From: Arthrospira sp. PCC 9108
GTDB taxonomy: Bacteria > Cyanobacteriota > Cyanobacteriia > Cyanobacteriales > Microcoleaceae
DNA: 64,000 nucleotides
Assembly: GCA_016745315.1 (NCBI GenBank)
Contig: CP066886.1
Span: 4,464,501-4,528,500 of the forward strand
Direction: 5' to 3'
Shown piece after piece: positions 61,834 to 64,000 of this stretch; positions within the stretch are counted from its first letter, which is position 1, and every line of letters begins with the position of its first letter. A model generated the notes under the pieces. That model was given only the letters and a program-made list of their open reading frames with translations, ran no database searches and was not told where the DNA came from. The translations under genes were made by a program, and so were the position numbers.

Positions 61834-62619
61834 TTACTTTGATAAATCTCCAAATTGCTGGCGATATTGATTTAATAATGCTGCTAATTCATCCGCCCGT
61901 TGTTTTTCCGTTTCTGCCCGTTGTTTTTCCGTTTCTGCCCGTTGTTTTTCCGTTTCTGCCCGTTGTTTTTCCGTTTCTGCCCGTTGTTTTTCCGTTTCTA
62001 CCCGTTGTTCAGCTTCTATCCTCGCCAAAGTAGCCTCTTGCAAAGCCGCGTATAACTCATCAGGAATTAGCAATTTTTGGCCGTTATCTTCTCGGTAAAA
62101 ATCGATAATTTTACCGGAGACTTGTAAACGTAAACCCAGAGTTTCACTGCGGTTATCCGTAATTAATTGGTAACTATCTCCCACTAAACGATAACCCCGC
62201 AATTGTTCAGTTATCCACTGCCCTTTCGGGTCAAATAACCAGTATTCTTTCACCTCCAAACTTTCATAGAGATTCTTCTTAACCGTTTGGTCTTGTTCTT
62301 TTGTACTCGGAGAAGTCATCTCAAAAATCACAGCCGGAACTTGTCCCTCTTCCCAAATTTTATAGTTATCCCTTCCCCCTGGTTCCACATCAAAAATCAC
62401 CATCACATCAGGGGCTACCCGCAACTTAGGGAAACCCGCCGCATAATACATAAATTGGTCAGCCAAAACCGTCGCTTTTCGGTCTTTTAGGTATTCTTTC
62501 AGAACTAGCATAGTCGCCATTAGAACGTAAACATGATCATAAGTTTCTGCCAAGGGTTCTCCGTCCCTACTGGGATAAAAAACATCAGTTTTATGGGTCA
62601 GGCTGTCAACTGCTATCAT
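61834..62619 (-). CDS. Uma2-family (DUF820) nuclease-like protein, copy 3
   Basis: 261 aa from the ATG at 62619 (MIAVDSLTHKTD, as in copies 1 and 2); a frame to 62664 is an unneeded extension. It has the same PD-(D/E)XK residues as copy 1 but five RAETEKQ-type heptads (first one RVETEKQ), making the longest coiled coil of the three. One of the few coding differences from copy 1 is PSRDGEP for PSSDGEP. Confidence 0.85.
   Translation of the reverse strand: MIAVDSLTHKTDVFYPSRDGEPLAETYDHVYVLMATMLVLKEYLKDRKATVLADQFMYYAAGFPKLRVAPDVMVIFDVEPGGRDNYKIWEEGQVPAVIFEMTSPSTKEQDQTVKKNLYESLEVKEYWLFDPKGQWITEQLRGYRLVGDSYQLITDNRSETLGLRLQVSGKIIDFYREDNGQKLLIPDELYAALQEATLARIEAEQRVETEKQRAETEKQRAETEKQRAETEKQRAETEKQRADELAALLNQYRQQFGDLSK
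61896..62000. repeat. 21-bp tandem repeat, five units
   Basis: Five in-frame copies of cccgttgtttttccgtttctg; the last has an a-for-g change (RVETEKQ). It is the expanded form of the array at 61066; copy 1 has a single unit. Confidence 0.9.
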
Positions 62620-62772
62620 AATTCCTAACTCCGCATTAGCACTGATATATATTATACACCCCACCCTAGACTAAGTGGGCTGATATAAGATTGACCGAAA
62701 TAACTAGATCTTATTAAAACCAGATTCTGTGGTGAATTAACAACAGTAACCCACCCCAGAACCTCAATCAGG

Positions 62773-63174
62773 TTAGTTATCCTGTAACAATGTTTTAATC
62801 AACTTTTCCACCCTTTCTCTAACCTCCTCCCTAACCCTGGGGAAAATCTCCGGCTTTTCCGCTGGGTCGTCTAATTGCCAATCCTCAAATATCTCCCGTG
62901 TTAGCCATTCCTCTGGTAAATTAACACCGCAACCACAGAGGGAAATTACTGCGTCATAATCTTCGGGTTTAAATTCACTTAAAGCATTAGAAGTTTGGTT
63001 GCTAATATCAATGTCAACATCTGCCATAGCTTTGATAGCATAAGGGTTGACTTCGCTGCTTTCCAGTCCTGAACTGGTCACTGCTATTTTATCTTTTCCC
63101 ATTACCTTAGCAAACCCCTCAGCCATTTGGGAACGAGAGGAATTTTTTTTGCAAACAAACATGACTTTTTTCAT
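62773..63174 (-). CDS. arsC: Arsenate reductase, glutathione/glutaredoxin type
   Basis: 133 aa, LMWP fold. P-loop C8-KKNSS-R14 (VCKKNSSRSQMAEG) and C80/C82 in SLCGCGVNLP match the essential residues known from Synechocystis ArsC, which uses glutathione and glutaredoxin to reduce arsenate to arsenite. It lies 26 bp after arsH in an acr3-arsH-arsC operon. Confidence 0.92.
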   Translation of the reverse strand: MKKVMFVCKKNSSRSQMAEGFAKVMGKDKIAVTSSGLESSEVNPYAIKAMADVDIDISNQTSNALSEFKPEDYDAVISLCGCGVNLPEEWLTREIFEDWQLDDPAEKPEIFPRVREEVRERVEKLIKTLLQDN

Positions 63175-63200
63175 GGTTTCTCCAGAATTGTAATTGACAA

Positions 63201-63845
63201 TTAAAGTGCTTTTTGTGCCGTTTCAATAACTGCTTTTTTGGCGAGTTCTTGGCGTTCACTGTGGCGGTCAGTTAAGTAATCCACCTTGTCCCGCAATAAT
63301 AGGGTGAATTTATAGAGTTCTTCCATGACATCAATCACCCGATCGCGATAAGGTGAATCTTTCATAGTTCCATCCTCATTAAACTCTTGATAAGCCTTAG
63401 CAACTGAGGATTGATTGGGAATGGTAAACATTCGCATCCAACGCCCCAAAATTCGCATGGTATTCACGGCATTAAAAGACTGGGAACCCCCGCTAACTTG
63501 CATCACCGCTAGAGTTTTACCCTGAGTAGGTCTAACCGCGCCAATACTCAAAGGTATCCAGTCAATTTGGTTTTTCAGAATACCAGTAATATTACCGTGC
63601 ATTTCTGGGGATGACCAAACTTGACCTTCTGACCATTGACTAAGTTCGCGCAATTTTTGAACTTCTGGGTGAGACTCATCAAAGCGATCGCGTAACGGTA
63701 AATCATGGGGATGGAAAAAACGAACTTCCGCACCCATATCCGTAATAATTTTAGCGGCTTCTTCTGCTAGTAAGCGACTGTAAGATCGCGTTCTTAATGA
63801 ACCATACAAAAACAGGATTCTGGGAGGATGATCAAAATTAGTCAT
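63201..63845 (-). CDS. arsH: ArsH, NADPH-dependent FMN reductase
   Basis: 214 aa. Flavodoxin-like fold: ILFLYGSLRTRSYSRLLAEEAA (FMN phosphate loop), SPEMHGNITGILKNQIDWIPLS, and VSGGSQSFNAVNTMRILGRWMRMFT, all typical of ArsH. It oxidises trivalent methylated or aromatic arsenicals and reduces quinones or metals. It starts 7 bases after the end of acr3. Confidence 0.92.
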   Translation of the reverse strand: MTNFDHPPRILFLYGSLRTRSYSRLLAEEAAKIITDMGAEVRFFHPHDLPLRDRFDESHPEVQKLRELSQWSEGQVWSSPEMHGNITGILKNQIDWIPLSIGAVRPTQGKTLAVMQVSGGSQSFNAVNTMRILGRWMRMFTIPNQSSVAKAYQEFNEDGTMKDSPYRDRVIDVMEELYKFTLLLRDKVDYLTDRHSERQELAKKAVIETAQKAL

Positions 63846-63852
63846 GATTCAA

Positions 63853-64000
63853 TTAACACTTTAAACAACGGGGGTCTAGCAGTGTAGCTTTTTCCGGTTC
63901 TCGCGGAAACCAAAAAGCCGTTTTTTGGCAAAATTTCACCAGCATTAACATCACCGGAACCTCAATTAATACCCCCACCACAGTTGCTAAAGCCGCCCCA
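63853..64000 (-). CDS. acr3: Arsenite efflux permease ACR3 (C-terminal end, partial)
   Basis: 48 codons before the window edge: GAALATVVGVLIEVPVMLMLVKFC is the last membrane helix of ACR3-type arsenite exporters (motif GVLxEVPVML), followed by the tail FWFPREPEKATLLDPRCLKC. Gene order with arsH and arsC supports it. Start is outside the window. Confidence 0.8.
   Translation of the reverse strand, partial: GAALATVVGVLIEVPVMLMLVKFCQKTAFWFPREPEKATLLDPRCLKC

Noticed and set aside
61839..62033. Frame coding for repeated PFLPVVF on the plus strand
   Set aside because: It is the antisense shadow of the RAETEKQ heptad repeats of Uma2 copy 3.
1..64000. tRNA genes
   Set aside because: No T-loop pattern (GGTTCGAATCC-like) with a matching acceptor stem was recognised by eye; a covariance search would be needed to exclude one.

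Overview
The window is chromosomal DNA from a filamentous cyanobacterium, most likely an Arthrospira/Limnospira-type genome. This rests on the kaiABC clock cluster, chlB, a CurT/CAAD thylakoid protein, very frequent GCGATCGC (HIP1) octamers, pentapeptide-repeat, CHAT and STAND proteins, and many group II intron and IS remnants. The genus is inferred from overall character; no marker gene here fixes it.

Layout. 0-7.3 kb: the right end of an IS200/IS605-like element, curT, a methyltransferase, a Ser/Thr kinase fused to a pilin-like domain, and two fermentative genes (a zinc alcohol dehydrogenase and adhE). 7.3-9.5 kb: an 817-bp non-coding stretch with a 12-unit, 10-bp-periodic array, then a short STAND NTPase. 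9.8-23.9 kb: an S9 peptidase, glutathione reductase, a CHAT protein, a secreted glycosidase-like protein, two pentapeptide proteins, a DICT/HD-GYP-like protein, a P-type cation ATPase, a sulfurtransferase and a small holin-like membrane protein. 24-31.3 kb: a tandem duplication of an SH3-like gene that copied the 3' end of metH, then metH, speE and proB. metH and proB are each split by an apparent single-base loss at a G/C run. 31.4-36.7 kb: a directon (cofE-like, GNAT, ruvX, DUF3727, mltG, yqeG, proB).

36.7-46.1 kb is a mobile-element graveyard around rplU and rpmA. A 3.8-kb group II intron has its RT/maturase/HNH ORF interrupted by an ORF-less group II intron, whose exact removal restores the reading frame. 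An IS with perfect 18-bp ends and a 10-bp target duplication follows. A group II intron 5' fragment and a dead tnpB lie between rplU and rpmA. Beyond rpmA are an IS605-type end, a decayed IS630 transposase and another truncated group II intron.

46.2-59.9 kb returns to core genes: kaiC, kaiB, kaiA, small conserved proteins, a diguanylate cyclase, chlB, a TPR lipoprotein-like protein, a VOC protein, the NFACT protein rqcH and an Old Yellow Enzyme reductase. 60.2-62.6 kb holds three tandem Uma2 genes whose C-terminal coiled coil carries 1, 3 and 5 copies of a 7-residue repeat; the middle copy is frameshifted. The window ends in an arsenic operon (acr3 partial, arsH, arsC).

The clearest unexplained signals are the decamer array at 7711-7830, the nested intron at 37660-38776 and the stepwise heptad expansion in the Uma2 triplet. 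No tRNA, rRNA or CRISPR array was recognised.
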